The notes under the pieces are model-generated. The model made no database searches. It had not been told where the DNA came from and saw nothing but the letters and a program-made list of their open reading frames with translations. From assembly GCA_963934015.1 (NCBI GenBank), contig CAWVWT010000003.1:1-64000 (forward strand): 64,000 nucleotides of DNA, written 5' to 3'. The stretch is from MGIIb-P sp963934015 (GTDB lineage Archaea; Thermoplasmatota; Poseidoniia; Poseidoniales; Thalassarchaeaceae). Position numbers and translations under genes: made by a program. This document shows positions 17,640 to 26,579 of this stretch, piece by piece (positions within the stretch are counted from its first letter, which is position 1; each line of letters begins with the position of its first letter).

Positions 17640-18611
17640 CTATTCCTCGCGCGCCCGCACGAGGGCAGCCCAAAGAATCGCCATTGGAGTAACCAGAGTT
17701 GGGAACAGGAGGAAGTTGTCTGAGGTAACTTCCTCTTGATTTTGAGGACCATCGTCATCACCTACACTCGCATCGTCCTGATCCTGTTGCGCTCCAACCG
17801 GCCTGGCTTCAACATCTATGTCGGTTTCATCCTTGTTCGATGTATCACCAATTCCCCCATCGGCGACTCCGGTAGATTTGACTTCAATCTCGATTTCACA
17901 TATCCGAGTTGGATGTGTAGAGGATGCATCAAACACAAGCGTGACCGTATTTACAATACCAGGTTGTGTGACGATACTTTCCATTGCTTGCAATGGTGCA
18001 TCATCAACAGTCAAAACGGGACAGTCATCTTCAATCGAAGCACTGGTGAAGGAATCTGCCGTGTTTCCTACATTTTTCAAGTTGGCTTTCAGATTGAATT
18101 CGGTACCAGCATTGACGGGATGGCCAATCTCTTCTATGTCGACTTTCCAGCGATGCAATTCTGGAACAATTACATCACCATCTACACTTTGACTTGAGAC
18201 GGGTAAGGGTAGTGGCGCCATCCCCCAAGAGGTTAATTCACCATCAACTTCGAATTCATATGTGGTACCTGCGGCTATAGCCCATACATCAAGGCCCGAC
18301 ATCTTTAGAGAGAATGTATCATTTGTTCCGCTTCCGACAGTAACACTTTCTTCACCACTCAGTGTGGCGCTAGAGGACGAATCATACTCCAATGCGATTT
18401 CAATATCGCCTGCAAGATTATCATTGCGAATCCAGAATCGAATCGTGGTTTCATCTTCATCTAATGTAAATGGATCATCATCTGAAGCACCTTGGTCGTA
18501 GACGAGCCCCATCTCCCATCCAGCGGGTGCATCTTGTGCCTCAACAGTTGGCGGGAAAAATGCGAGAAGCATGATGGCACAGAGTACCAATCCCAAATGA
18601 GTGCTGCGCAT
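17640..18611 (-). CDS. secreted, C-terminally anchored beta-domain protein
   Basis: A 323-residue protein from the ATG at 18611, which gives a clean signal peptide (MRSTHLGLVLCAIMLLAFF, cleavage after VEAQ). An in-frame ATG at 18647 adds 12 residues. The mature part holds two beta-rich domains; the second (LKANLKNVGNTADSFTSA) has the CARDB/NEW3-like 'N-x-G-N-T-A' pattern of archaeal surface proteins. A Gln/Asp-rich linker and a C-terminal TM (about 300-318) with RAREE end the protein. Function unknown; probably a surface or adhesion component. It starts 38 bases after the molybdenum hydroxylase FAD subunit. Confidence 0.65.
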   Translation of the reverse strand: MRSTHLGLVLCAIMLLAFFPPTVEAQDAPAGWEMGLVYDQGASDDDPFTLDEDETTIRFWIRNDNLAGDIEIALEYDSSSSATLSGEESVTVGSGTNDTFSLKMSGLDVWAIAAGTTYEFEVDGELTSWGMAPLPLPVSSQSVDGDVIVPELHRWKVDIEEIGHPVNAGTEFNLKANLKNVGNTADSFTSASIEDDCPVLTVDDAPLQAMESIVTQPGIVNTVTLVFDASSTHPTRICEIEIEVKSTGVADGGIGDTSNKDETDIDVEARPVGAQQDQDDASVGDDDGPQNQEEVTSDNFLLFPTLVTPMAILWAALVRAREE

Positions 18612-18649
18612 CGAACTGGCGTATGGCTCATCAGGCATGAATGCCACGC

Positions 18650-19618
18650 TTACAGGTGTTCAAGCGGAGCGAGGGCTCTGCGTGTGAGTACGCGAAGCAT
18701 TTTCCTTCTGTATGCAGGTGGGAAATACGTGTTACTGACAGGTTTGACCGCCTTGCGAATATCCTCAGCCAGAGATCGAATACTATCCTTTCCAACCCAT
18801 TCCACCAAGGCATCTCGCGCCAAGCCACTGTGATCCCCTGGAATGCTTTCACAACCCGTGGTCGCGACGCGTAATCCTGTGATTTTTCCATTACTGATTT
18901 TCCAAGCAGCTGCGACTCCGGCTTCGGGGAAATCCCAAGTTTCACGAAGTCGTAATTTCTGATATGCACCCTGCCAATTCTTTGCATCATCGGGCAGAGT
19001 AACGTGTGTGACAAGTTCACCCGATTTGAGCACGTTTCGAGTCATCCCATCGAGTTCAAAGAAATCTGCAAATGGCATCGAACGCGCACCGGCTGCACCG
19101 GCCAAATGAATGGTCGCATCGAGCGCGATAAATGCGGCAGCCAAATCAGCCTGGTAGGTTGCGACACAGAGGGTGTTTTGGTTGGGAATTACTCGACAAT
19201 CGGCACCTGTATCGCAATCACATTTGTGGCACCAATCAATACTTCGCCTCCACTCCTCGGTTTGGTTGAACCAATAACACCGAGTATCCAGACATATATT
19301 CCCTCCGACTGTCGCTGAACGCCGAATCATAACACTGGCGATTGTACCAGCAGTCTCTCGAATAAGGGGGTGGACCTCGTCATTGTTCGCCAAGTCGTGA
19401 ATTCGAACCATCGCACCAATAACCGTACCTGAAAGTGCAGTCAATTCCTGAACCTTCGATAGGGAAATCACATCTGGTTTTGGATTGAGTTTCCACTTGT
19501 AATTTGGGAGTAAATCAGTGCCACCTGAGATCCAATCAAAAGAATCCAATTCGGCAGCTAACGCGAGTGCCTTGGCTAGATTGTTCGGTGTGTGTAAAGT
19601 GAACGGTGGCATACGCAT
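18650..19618 (-). CDS. molybdenum hydroxylase FAD subunit with extra Cys-rich (4Fe-4S-like) insert
   Basis: A 322-residue subunit of the xanthine oxidase family that passes electrons between FAD and the 2Fe-2S subunit. The FAD motifs are SGGTDLLPNYK (31-41) and SATVGGNICLDTRC (101-114). Unlike ordinary CoxM/XdhB proteins it has an insert of about 40 residues with C114, C130, C133, C135, C141 and C151. From memory, 4-hydroxybenzoyl-CoA reductase beta has cluster ligands with a first spacing of 16 residues, the same as C114-C130 here, and the flanking NICLDTRC and CVATYQADLA match that family. The start overlaps the large-subunit stop by one base (TAATG). Confidence 0.85.
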   Translation of the reverse strand: MRMPPFTLHTPNNLAKALALAAELDSFDWISGGTDLLPNYKWKLNPKPDVISLSKVQELTALSGTVIGAMVRIHDLANNDEVHPLIRETAGTIASVMIRRSATVGGNICLDTRCYWFNQTEEWRRSIDWCHKCDCDTGADCRVIPNQNTLCVATYQADLAAAFIALDATIHLAGAAGARSMPFADFFELDGMTRNVLKSGELVTHVTLPDDAKNWQGAYQKLRLRETWDFPEAGVAAAWKISNGKITGLRVATTGCESIPGDHSGLARDALVEWVGKDSIRSLAEDIRKAVKPVSNTYFPPAYRRKMLRVLTRRALAPLEHL

Positions 19619-22428
19619 TAGGCATCACCTTGGTGTCGTCTCTCGACATGGCTCCAAGCCTTTGCTGCCCGTTTCTTTGGATCCGTTAAATCTTCAGCGG
19701 TTGGAGTGACTGATTCCCGCCATCCTTCATTCTGTTCTGACATTGGGACATCAGGGTCAAAGCCGAAAAGAACTCCATTCACATATGACGAACGGTCTTC
19801 TTGGATATCTCGTAGATAATCACGAGCTTCATGCGCCTCTGCACGTTCAACAAGTTGTTGTTGTAGAGGGCTGGGCTCATATCGTGGAACAGGTAGGTCA
19901 AGAGGATCGTCAACCCCCGTCTGTTTGCAATGTTTCTCAATTTTCTTGTGAAGCCGATCGGGAGTGACTGGCAATTCATCGATTCGGATGCCGATTGCGT
20001 CATAAATCGCATTACAAACAGCGGGTAGAATTGGGAGCAGTGGTCCTTCTCCAGCCTCTTTTGCACCAAAGGGTCCCTCGGGGTCGTTACTCTCGACAAT
20101 GATGGGGACAACCTCCGGCATTTCATGCACACTCATGATTTTGTAATCGAGTAAGTCGGGATTCATTAGATGACCATCACGGCCGTATTTCATCTCCTCC
20201 GATAGCACTTGCCCCATGCCCATGTGGCATGAACCAATGATTTGCCCCTTGACAGCCAATGGATTCAGTGCTTTGCCACAATCGTGCGCAGCCCATGCTT
20301 TGATGACCTTGACAAAACCGGTTTCCACATCCACTTCAACCTCAGCGACATAGGCCGAAAATGAGTAGGCGGGTGCCAGACCAGCTGCCGCACCCTTGTG
20401 CACACCACCCATGGGCGCGGTTCGATAGGAACCGGATGCGATAAGTGAACCGACATCTGCTTGGGCTTTGTGAACCGCTTCAAGCCAAGAGACTCCGACC
20501 GCTGGATCATGTTTGTAGTAGATGCGTCGATCACCGATGACCAATACATCGGGGTGGTATCCAATAATCTCCTGTGCGGCTTTCATCACCTTATCTTTCA
20601 GTTCGATTGCTGCTCGGATGGCCGCATTGCAATTCATGAATGTCACACGACTGGAATATGAGCCCAAGTCCACCGGTGCTGTGTCGGTCTCTTTGCTTCG
20701 AATTCGAATCATATCCAATGGTAGTGCAAGGACTTCTGAGACGGCTTGAGAAACCGCCGTATCGCTACCTTGACCGATTTCTGCAGCCCCGGTGTGGACG
20801 GTGACTCCACCATCCATGTCACACTGTAGATGAACTGTAGCATGCGGGAAATTTTCCGGGTCCCAATGAATGGGTAAACCCGAACCCGAGATGAAGAATC
20901 CACATCCAACACCGATACCTCGACCCAACGGCATGTTGCGGAATTTTTCATCCCAGCCTGATTGTTCTCTAACTTTGGCTAAACATTCGCGCATTCCGGT
21001 ACTGGTGATTCGGAATCCAGTGATGGTCCGACTGTGTGGTGGCAATAGATTGGCCAGACGCAAGGTCATCGGATCAACACTCATTTGCTCAGCCACAGCA
21101 TCAAGCCCAACCTCAACAGCACAGCGACTGTTTACCGCACCATGACCGCGCATCGCGCCACTGGCTGGCTTGTTGGTCCATACCCTCGCACCAGTGTAGT
21201 TGAACCCCCCAATTTCATACGGGGCGGTGTGCAATACACCGTTGTAATATGTTGTCACATGACCGAATGATGCAAAGGCGCCTCCGTCAATGAGTGCATC
21301 GGTTTCAATGCCCGCAATCCGTCCATCATCATCGGCAAAGACACCCATTTGAATTCGTGAGGGGTGCCGCCCACGATTGATCCAGTAGACTTCTTCACGG
21401 TCGAAATTAATACGAACTGGGCGGCCACATTTTCGAGCGAGGATCGCCGCACACATCTCATGTGGAAACGGGTCAGATTTCCCTCCAAATCCACCCCCGA
21501 CAAAGGTTCGATGGACGTTAATCTGATGCATCGGAATATCGAGAACTGTAGATAGGGCTCTGTGCAAATAGTGTGGTACTTGTTGGGGGCTCCACACGGT
21601 CAATCGACCGGATGGATCCCAATGTGCAACAACAGCATGCGGTTCTGTAAATCCGTGATGAAGCCCAGCAGTTTCCCAATCTGCTTCGTGGCGGAATGGT
21701 GCCCTTTCCATTGAATCGAGGTCACCAAATTGTTGGAATACACGTTTTTGGACATTGGATTCTCCGATGTGGTACTTGCCTCGGTCATGAATTGGGTTTT
21801 CAGAATCAAGCAATCCCTCTTCCATGTCATGGATGCTTGGAAGCACTTCATAATCAACAGAAATTACATTCATTGCATCGATTGCAGTGGCTTCATCAAT
21901 GGCACAGACACAGGCAACTAAATCCCCGACGTGGCGCACTTTTTCTTGAGCCATAGCATGCTCATCTTTGGTCACTGGGAGCACACCGAAACGGTTGACA
22001 GAATCTTGTCCTGTTGCTACAGCAAAAACCCCTTCCATGGCTTCAGCAGCCGAGGTGTCAATCGAATTGATTTTGGCATAGTGGTGTGGTGAGCGCAAGA
22101 TTTTACCGATCAATTCACCGGGCAATCGAATATCGTCTCCATACTGCGCCTGCCCAGTCATTTTCCAATTGGCATCAACCAACGGTACGGATTTACCAAT
22201 TGTCGTGCCGGTCACATGCCGGTCATGGACGTGTGGGCCACGTGGTTGTTTCTTCCATCCTCCAACCGATTCTGGAACGTAGTCTAAGTCTTGAAGTTTA
22301 GAGTGAGGGTCTGAGCCACCTGAACCTGGAACTCCGAAATCTTGTTGACCGGCTTCTCGCTTACCATCTGTGCGTTTTTTTGAGGGTCCACCTTTTCCAG
22401 GTGCTTGTCGATATCCTTTGCCCATCAA
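19618..22428 (-). CDS. molybdenum hydroxylase large (Moco) subunit
   Basis: A 936-residue catalytic subunit of the xanthine oxidase / 4-hydroxybenzoyl-CoA reductase family. A Gly/Lys-rich tail of about 75 residues precedes the first domain (GKSVPLVDANWKMTGQAQYG). Moco-contact blocks are VFAVATG, TFVGGGFGGKSDPFPHE, ASGAMRGHGAVNSR, TGAAEIGQGSDTAVSQ and GPFGAKEAGEGPLLP, the last with the catalytic Glu. The AYRCSFR loop of form-I CO dehydrogenase is absent, so CO is not the expected substrate. GAKEAGEG resembles HcrA-type reductases. Substrate unknown: an aromatic CoA ester, purine or aldehyde are possible. Confidence 0.92.
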   Translation of the reverse strand: MMGKGYRQAPGKGGPSKKRTDGKREAGQQDFGVPGSGGSDPHSKLQDLDYVPESVGGWKKQPRGPHVHDRHVTGTTIGKSVPLVDANWKMTGQAQYGDDIRLPGELIGKILRSPHHYAKINSIDTSAAEAMEGVFAVATGQDSVNRFGVLPVTKDEHAMAQEKVRHVGDLVACVCAIDEATAIDAMNVISVDYEVLPSIHDMEEGLLDSENPIHDRGKYHIGESNVQKRVFQQFGDLDSMERAPFRHEADWETAGLHHGFTEPHAVVAHWDPSGRLTVWSPQQVPHYLHRALSTVLDIPMHQINVHRTFVGGGFGGKSDPFPHEMCAAILARKCGRPVRINFDREEVYWINRGRHPSRIQMGVFADDDGRIAGIETDALIDGGAFASFGHVTTYYNGVLHTAPYEIGGFNYTGARVWTNKPASGAMRGHGAVNSRCAVEVGLDAVAEQMSVDPMTLRLANLLPPHSRTITGFRITSTGMRECLAKVREQSGWDEKFRNMPLGRGIGVGCGFFISGSGLPIHWDPENFPHATVHLQCDMDGGVTVHTGAAEIGQGSDTAVSQAVSEVLALPLDMIRIRSKETDTAPVDLGSYSSRVTFMNCNAAIRAAIELKDKVMKAAQEIIGYHPDVLVIGDRRIYYKHDPAVGVSWLEAVHKAQADVGSLIASGSYRTAPMGGVHKGAAAGLAPAYSFSAYVAEVEVDVETGFVKVIKAWAAHDCGKALNPLAVKGQIIGSCHMGMGQVLSEEMKYGRDGHLMNPDLLDYKIMSVHEMPEVVPIIVESNDPEGPFGAKEAGEGPLLPILPAVCNAIYDAIGIRIDELPVTPDRLHKKIEKHCKQTGVDDPLDLPVPRYEPSPLQQQLVERAEAHEARDYLRDIQEDRSSYVNGVLFGFDPDVPMSEQNEGWRESVTPTAEDLTDPKKRAAKAWSHVERRHQGDA

Positions 22429-22434
22429 ATCTCC

Positions 22435-23034
22435 TCACTTTGAACTGCCTGGTGGCAATGAGGGCTGATCTGGGCCCAAGGGGTGTGGATCGGATTTCGG
22501 TCCAGTTGCATCAGGGGTATCCACCCCATCACGTTTCATTGCAGCAGCCATTTCGACTGCATCGACAATTTGCTGGTAACCGGTGCATCGGCAAAGGTTA
22601 CCTTCAATCGCACATTTGATCTCATCACGTGTTGGTTCAGGATTTTCATCAAGTAATGCTGAACTCACAATCAAGAATCCTGGTGTGCAGAAGCCACATT
22701 GGCTTCCTCCGGCTTCAGCAAAGCACTTCTGAATTGGATGCAGATGATGCCCATCCGCCAATCCCTCCACCGTGGTGATTTCTGTATCGGTGGCTTCTTT
22801 GGCCAAGCAAAGGCAGGAAAGGCGAGGTTCGCCATCGATTAGAACAGCACAGCAACCACAGGTCCCCATATCACAACCCCGCTTGACTCCGAGGGTGCCC
22901 GCTTGGTCACGCAGGACATCGAGTAAAATCGCATTGCTTTCGATGAGATGTTCATTCGCCTCACCGTTCACATTCGCTTGCCAAGTCTCCTTCCCAGCAC
23001 CGGGAAGCATGGGGACTCGAATATGGATGGACAT
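22435..23034 (-). CDS. molybdenum hydroxylase 2Fe-2S subunit
   Basis: A 199-residue iron-sulfur subunit with two clusters. The plant-ferredoxin-type cluster uses C54, C59, C62 and C74 (GCDMGTCGCC). The second cluster uses C113/C116 (CGFCTPG) and C148/C150 (CRCTGYQQI). The last 25 residues are Pro/Ser-rich and beyond the usual end. It lies 6 bases before the large subunit, giving the order small - large - FAD subunit. The three genes should be one transcript. Confidence 0.96.
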   Translation of the reverse strand: MSIHIRVPMLPGAGKETWQANVNGEANEHLIESNAILLDVLRDQAGTLGVKRGCDMGTCGCCAVLIDGEPRLSCLCLAKEATDTEITTVEGLADGHHLHPIQKCFAEAGGSQCGFCTPGFLIVSSALLDENPEPTRDEIKCAIEGNLCRCTGYQQIVDAVEMAAAMKRDGVDTPDATGPKSDPHPLGPDQPSLPPGSSK

Positions 23035-23074
23035 TGCGAACGTGTCGACCCTGTGACGGGAGACCTTTGAGGAT

Positions 23075-23089
23075 TCGCCCGTAGGGCGA
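23075..23089. other. intergenic hairpin, 6-bp stem, GTA loop
   Basis: Arms TCGCCC and GGGCGA pair around GTA (plus strand), between the stop of the TIGR00266 gene and the start of the 2Fe-2S subunit gene, 41 bases upstream of that start. Confidence 0.5.
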
Positions 23090-23104
23090 TGTTATCATCT
23101 CACC

Positions 23105-23803
23105 TCAATTACCTGTTGGTAAGTGTGGTACCAACAATCCAGCAAGAGCACCGATATTCCGAGTTTGAACCCAAACAGTACCTTGTCCAGAGAAATGCAT
23201 GACCAATCCTTCTCCACCAAAGGCTAGTGATTTGAGCCCACCGACTTTACCAATTTGATAGTCGACACCATCTGTGAATGCAACAACGTGTCCCGTGTCT
23301 ACGGTGATGACTTGCCCGGGTTGGATTGGGATCTGTTTTACTGCTCCGTATGAGTTGTAGTAAACTCGGCCCGCTCCGGCTTGTGTAAACGCTCTGATGA
23401 AAAACAGGCTTTCACCACTAAACATGCCCTTGAATCCTTGGAATTTCGTATCCGTTTCGACATTTGCAGTGCTGGCTAGGTATGATCCACTCTGGATAAA
23501 CAAGTTCTGGCCAGGTTCGCAGTCAAACCATGCGATGTCGCCAGGAGATCCAGGGGCAAGACTAACCCAACCACCCGCTGGTCCCGCAGTGAAGGTATTG
23601 AGGAAGAACGATTCATTCGTGAAGACCGATTTAGCCATGCTCTTGAAGAAGCCACCAATGCCCCCGCCACCGGCCATCCCAGTCTTCATTTCAACACCAG
23701 ATTGGCAAACCATGGCACCGGCTTCAGCCTTTACACTCTCACCTGGCGCTAATGCCAGTGTCAACATCGTAAAACTCGGATTAAACTCAATGTGCTCTTC
23801 CAT
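23105..23803 (-). CDS. AIM24 / TIGR00266 family protein
   Basis: A 232-residue soluble beta-rich protein. The family pattern is seen in LTLALAPGESVKAEAGAMVC, a Gly-rich stretch (AGGGGIGGFFKSMAKS), FFLNTFTAG, GESLFFIRAFTQAGAGRVYYNS and the end VWVQTRNIGALAGLL. The fold is a triangular beta prism; the family (COG2013) is widespread, and its role is unclear, with links to membrane organisation. It lies 44 bases downstream of the CD36-like gene and may share its transcript. Confidence 0.9.
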   Translation of the reverse strand: MEEHIEFNPSFTMLTLALAPGESVKAEAGAMVCQSGVEMKTGMAGGGGIGGFFKSMAKSVFTNESFFLNTFTAGPAGGWVSLAPGSPGDIAWFDCEPGQNLFIQSGSYLASTANVETDTKFQGFKGMFSGESLFFIRAFTQAGAGRVYYNSYGAVKQIPIQPGQVITVDTGHVVAFTDGVDYQIGKVGGLKSLAFGGEGLVMHFSGQGTVWVQTRNIGALAGLLVPHLPTGN

Positions 23804-23847
23804 AAAACCTCGTATCCAAAATCAGTTTTTGATACTTACTATTTCTA

Positions 23848-26460
23848 TCACTCTTCAAACAGAAGCAGCACAGCAGGGGAGATGAGCAATATAATGCCAA
23901 AAATCCACATGAGGAGTGGGATGAAATCAAGTCCATTATCGAAGTTCATCCAATAAGTAAAATAATTCTGATTTTGAACAATCGCACTCTCCATTTGTTC
24001 GGCATCATCATTGGCAATCATCGATGCAGATTCAATTTGGAACACTGGTACTAAATTCTCCATTGCTGGTGGTGTTTTCATGTCTGAACCTTCGCGTATA
24101 TCCAAGTAGAATGTAGTTGTCGATTCACCAGCAATGATCAATCCTGAAAGTTGTTCTGATTTGACTTCGATATCACTTCCGAGATAGACTGGTAAGGCGC
24201 TTGGTGTCGCGTCTAACAGGGTAAATGTCTTCAATAGTTTCGCCTGAATTAGTCGTTCTGTTGGCTCAACTGAAGCAGTGCAGACATCGACAGGAATACC
24301 TTTGACCGTACCCGTACCTGCACAGTCAAGGTCGGCGACCGCATACCCTGACACATCGACCTTGTCACCATCTCCAGTAAGGAATCCTCCAGTGGTTCCA
24401 GTCAACACTTCAGGTGTGATGATTCCATATGTAGCTGCAAGCATTGCATCATTGCGCCACGATAACTGGGTAGACCCATCTTGTTCGATCATTTCTCCCT
24501 TGTCGCAGGCAGAATTTTCTCCAGTGCAGATGGTGTAATTTGTCCCATCACCATTGGCCACATCATTCGAACCGTAGTAAGTCGCGTTTGTCTCTAGTGA
24601 GGCCCATCCCTCCGTCATGTTCGTGGAATCACCACTCGCAAGATAGGCACTGACGGGATCATGCCAACCAAACAACCAGTTGTTGACCGATTGTGTCAGA
24701 TATGGGGATGTGCCGAATTTGTCAATCAAATAATCGGGTACAAAATCACCGAAAATAGGCCCCATAACAAGAGTTTGCAGTGCACTGGCAGCATTCGTGT
24801 CAATGTTGTATGCAGCGGCTATAGTGTCAGTATTCCAAGTCGTGGGTATAGCTGGTTCAAAAGTGGCCAAATTTACAGGTGGTGTTTGGCCGAACAACTC
24901 ACCATAAAGAAACAACGTAGCTCCAGTTCGTGTGGTCAATCCAAGTGGTCCATACAGTATATTTGCTGATTGTTCTGGTGTCAAATCCACCTCAGGCAAT
25001 GCATACATCGTTTCCCAAAATCCACCGAGATTCAAACTGCGCTCAAGATAGCCGCCATTGATGGGGTCTTCTGCTCCAAATGTAGTATTCACAAATTGGC
25101 CAGCAGTCAGTGTCCCAGTATCTCCTAGAAGGGCCATTTGTATCGAGGTTGTCGAAGTTGCCCATCCACTTGCCCAAGTCTCGATTGCGGTATATTGAGT
25201 GAAATCGAGGCCAAATGTTGTCATTGCAGTCGCAGTATCCATTTCGAGGAATGCGGCCAATCCAAAGCCAGTACCATCTGCATTTTGTGCTAACAATCCG
25301 AGCGGTGTGGCAGTTCCATCTCCGTTCATCATCAGATTCAGATTATCGACATTTGAGAAGTCCACACCGAGCAAATTCTCCAATCGGTCACCAATATCCT
25401 CACTATCAGTGAAATCCGAACCACCGCCATTCTCTTGGAATTCTGAACCGGTGAGGACATACAGTGACCAATCCCGAATCAGAGTTTGTGGGTAATCTGG
25501 AACAGATGTATCTTCAATGTCGTCACCGTTGGTATCAATCATCATCATCGCCAGATATCCATAGGCGGTTGCACGTTGAACTGTTATCGAATTGGATGGG
25601 TCTGCAATGATGGTTGAGACTAAGAATTCGGGGGTCCCCATGCCTATGAAAGCAACCGGTCCCGATGGGTCGCGAAGAGAAATATTGAATTCGGAATCCA
25701 GTGGGTGTACTGATGAATAGAGTGCATCATCGATTCCTTCTGACCAATCGGGAGCGGGCAATGGATTCCCTTCCTGCGCATTGTCTTCGTATACACTCAC
25801 TTTTCCAGTCACTTCGGCATATCCAAGTGCCATGGTGCCCTGTAATCCATACCCAGTTCCACCGGCCACATTTGTCATCGAAGTGATGTACGCAGAGGTG
25901 GCAATTCCAGCTTGAGTGGTGTTCAAATCTTGGTTCATCATCCCGCTGGCGAAACCGATTTTGGTTAGATCCATGATGCCACCGAACGCGGTCCCCGTCG
26001 CTCCGATGATTTGGGGTCTAAATTGGATATTCAATTGCGTGATTTCAGTCTCACAAGGCATTGCACTATCTGATGCACATTCGTACGATTTGACGAGATT
26101 GTAGGTCAATTCGCCAGCATCTTCATCATGTTCGATCAAGGTTTTTTGTGAAGTGATATCATAGGTAAATGGCCCCATCTTTTGGTATGTGGGCACAGCG
26201 CCGGTGTCCATGACATCAGCTAGATTTGTCACATCCCACGCGTAGTAGTCTCGTTGAGATGTTGAAGTTGCCCAATCCGGTTCTACAGAATCACAATCAC
26301 TATTTTCACCGCAGGCAGTATCCAATGGGTACGTTTCGAACTTGTCATCGACAGCACCCGGCACGGCTCCAGTGAACACTAGGGGCATAAGAGTGAGGTT
26401 CAACAATAGAAAAGTCAGACCGACCCCAATCAGAATCTTGTCCCGCAGGCCGAATACCAT
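23848..26460 (-). CDS. CD36/LIMP-2-like membrane protein A
   Basis: An 870-residue protein with one TM near each end (about 8-30 and 846-866) and a large ectodomain between, the topology of CD36 scavenger receptors. After the first TM comes YYAWDVTNLADVM and KMGPFTYDITSQ (residues 72-104), matching the CD36 family's 'F-N-x-T-N-P-E-E ... GPY-x-Y' opening. Later parts fit too: TQSVNNWLFGWHDPVSAYL against the family's 'LWGY-x-DPL', and TTFYLDIREG ... LVPVFQIES before the last TM. The family binds lipids, lipoproteins and fatty acids in eukaryotes. The protein is longer than CD36 (about 470) because of central inserts. It is divergent from a paralogue at 26580. Homology is read by eye; function is inference. 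Confidence 0.65.
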   Translation of the reverse strand: MVFGLRDKILIGVGLTFLLLNLTLMPLVFTGAVPGAVDDKFETYPLDTACGENSDCDSVEPDWATSTSQRDYYAWDVTNLADVMDTGAVPTYQKMGPFTYDITSQKTLIEHDEDAGELTYNLVKSYECASDSAMPCETEITQLNIQFRPQIIGATGTAFGGIMDLTKIGFASGMMNQDLNTTQAGIATSAYITSMTNVAGGTGYGLQGTMALGYAEVTGKVSVYEDNAQEGNPLPAPDWSEGIDDALYSSVHPLDSEFNISLRDPSGPVAFIGMGTPEFLVSTIIADPSNSITVQRATAYGYLAMMMIDTNGDDIEDTSVPDYPQTLIRDWSLYVLTGSEFQENGGGSDFTDSEDIGDRLENLLGVDFSNVDNLNLMMNGDGTATPLGLLAQNADGTGFGLAAFLEMDTATAMTTFGLDFTQYTAIETWASGWATSTTSIQMALLGDTGTLTAGQFVNTTFGAEDPINGGYLERSLNLGGFWETMYALPEVDLTPEQSANILYGPLGLTTRTGATLFLYGELFGQTPPVNLATFEPAIPTTWNTDTIAAAYNIDTNAASALQTLVMGPIFGDFVPDYLIDKFGTSPYLTQSVNNWLFGWHDPVSAYLASGDSTNMTEGWASLETNATYYGSNDVANGDGTNYTICTGENSACDKGEMIEQDGSTQLSWRNDAMLAATYGIITPEVLTGTTGGFLTGDGDKVDVSGYAVADLDCAGTGTVKGIPVDVCTASVEPTERLIQAKLLKTFTLLDATPSALPVYLGSDIEVKSEQLSGLIIAGESTTTFYLDIREGSDMKTPPAMENLVPVFQIESASMIANDDAEQMESAIVQNQNYFTYWMNFDNGLDFIPLLMWIFGIILLISPAVLLLFEE

Positions 26461-26481
26461 GAGCGCGGATTCGTCGATTGG

Positions 26482-26490
26482 GTGTTAAAC
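26482..26490 (-). promoter_or_regulatory. TATA-like box of CD36-like gene A (leaderless)
   Basis: The minus strand reads GTTTAACAC, centred 26 bases upstream of the ATG at 26460. This is archaeal core-promoter spacing with transcription starting at or next to the ATG. Confidence 0.5.
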
Positions 26491-26550
26491 ATTGAGACGA
26501 CACAAACAGAGATTTGACCCCGAAATTTGCGCGCACCTCCTCCGTATTGC

Positions 26551-26556
26551 TTATTC
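26551..26556 (+). promoter_or_regulatory. TATA-like box of CD36-like gene B (leaderless)
   Basis: TTATTC, preceded by TTGC, is centred about 27 bases upstream of the ATG at 26580. Together with the opposite box at 26482-26490, the 119-base gap forms a compact two-way promoter. Confidence 0.4.
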
Positions 26557-26579
26557 ATCGGACCCGGGGGTGCGTAGCC

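Noticed and set aside
18650..23034. Form-I aerobic CO dehydrogenase
   Set aside because: The large subunit lacks the CO dehydrogenase AYRCSFR loop and the FAD subunit carries the HcrB-like insert.
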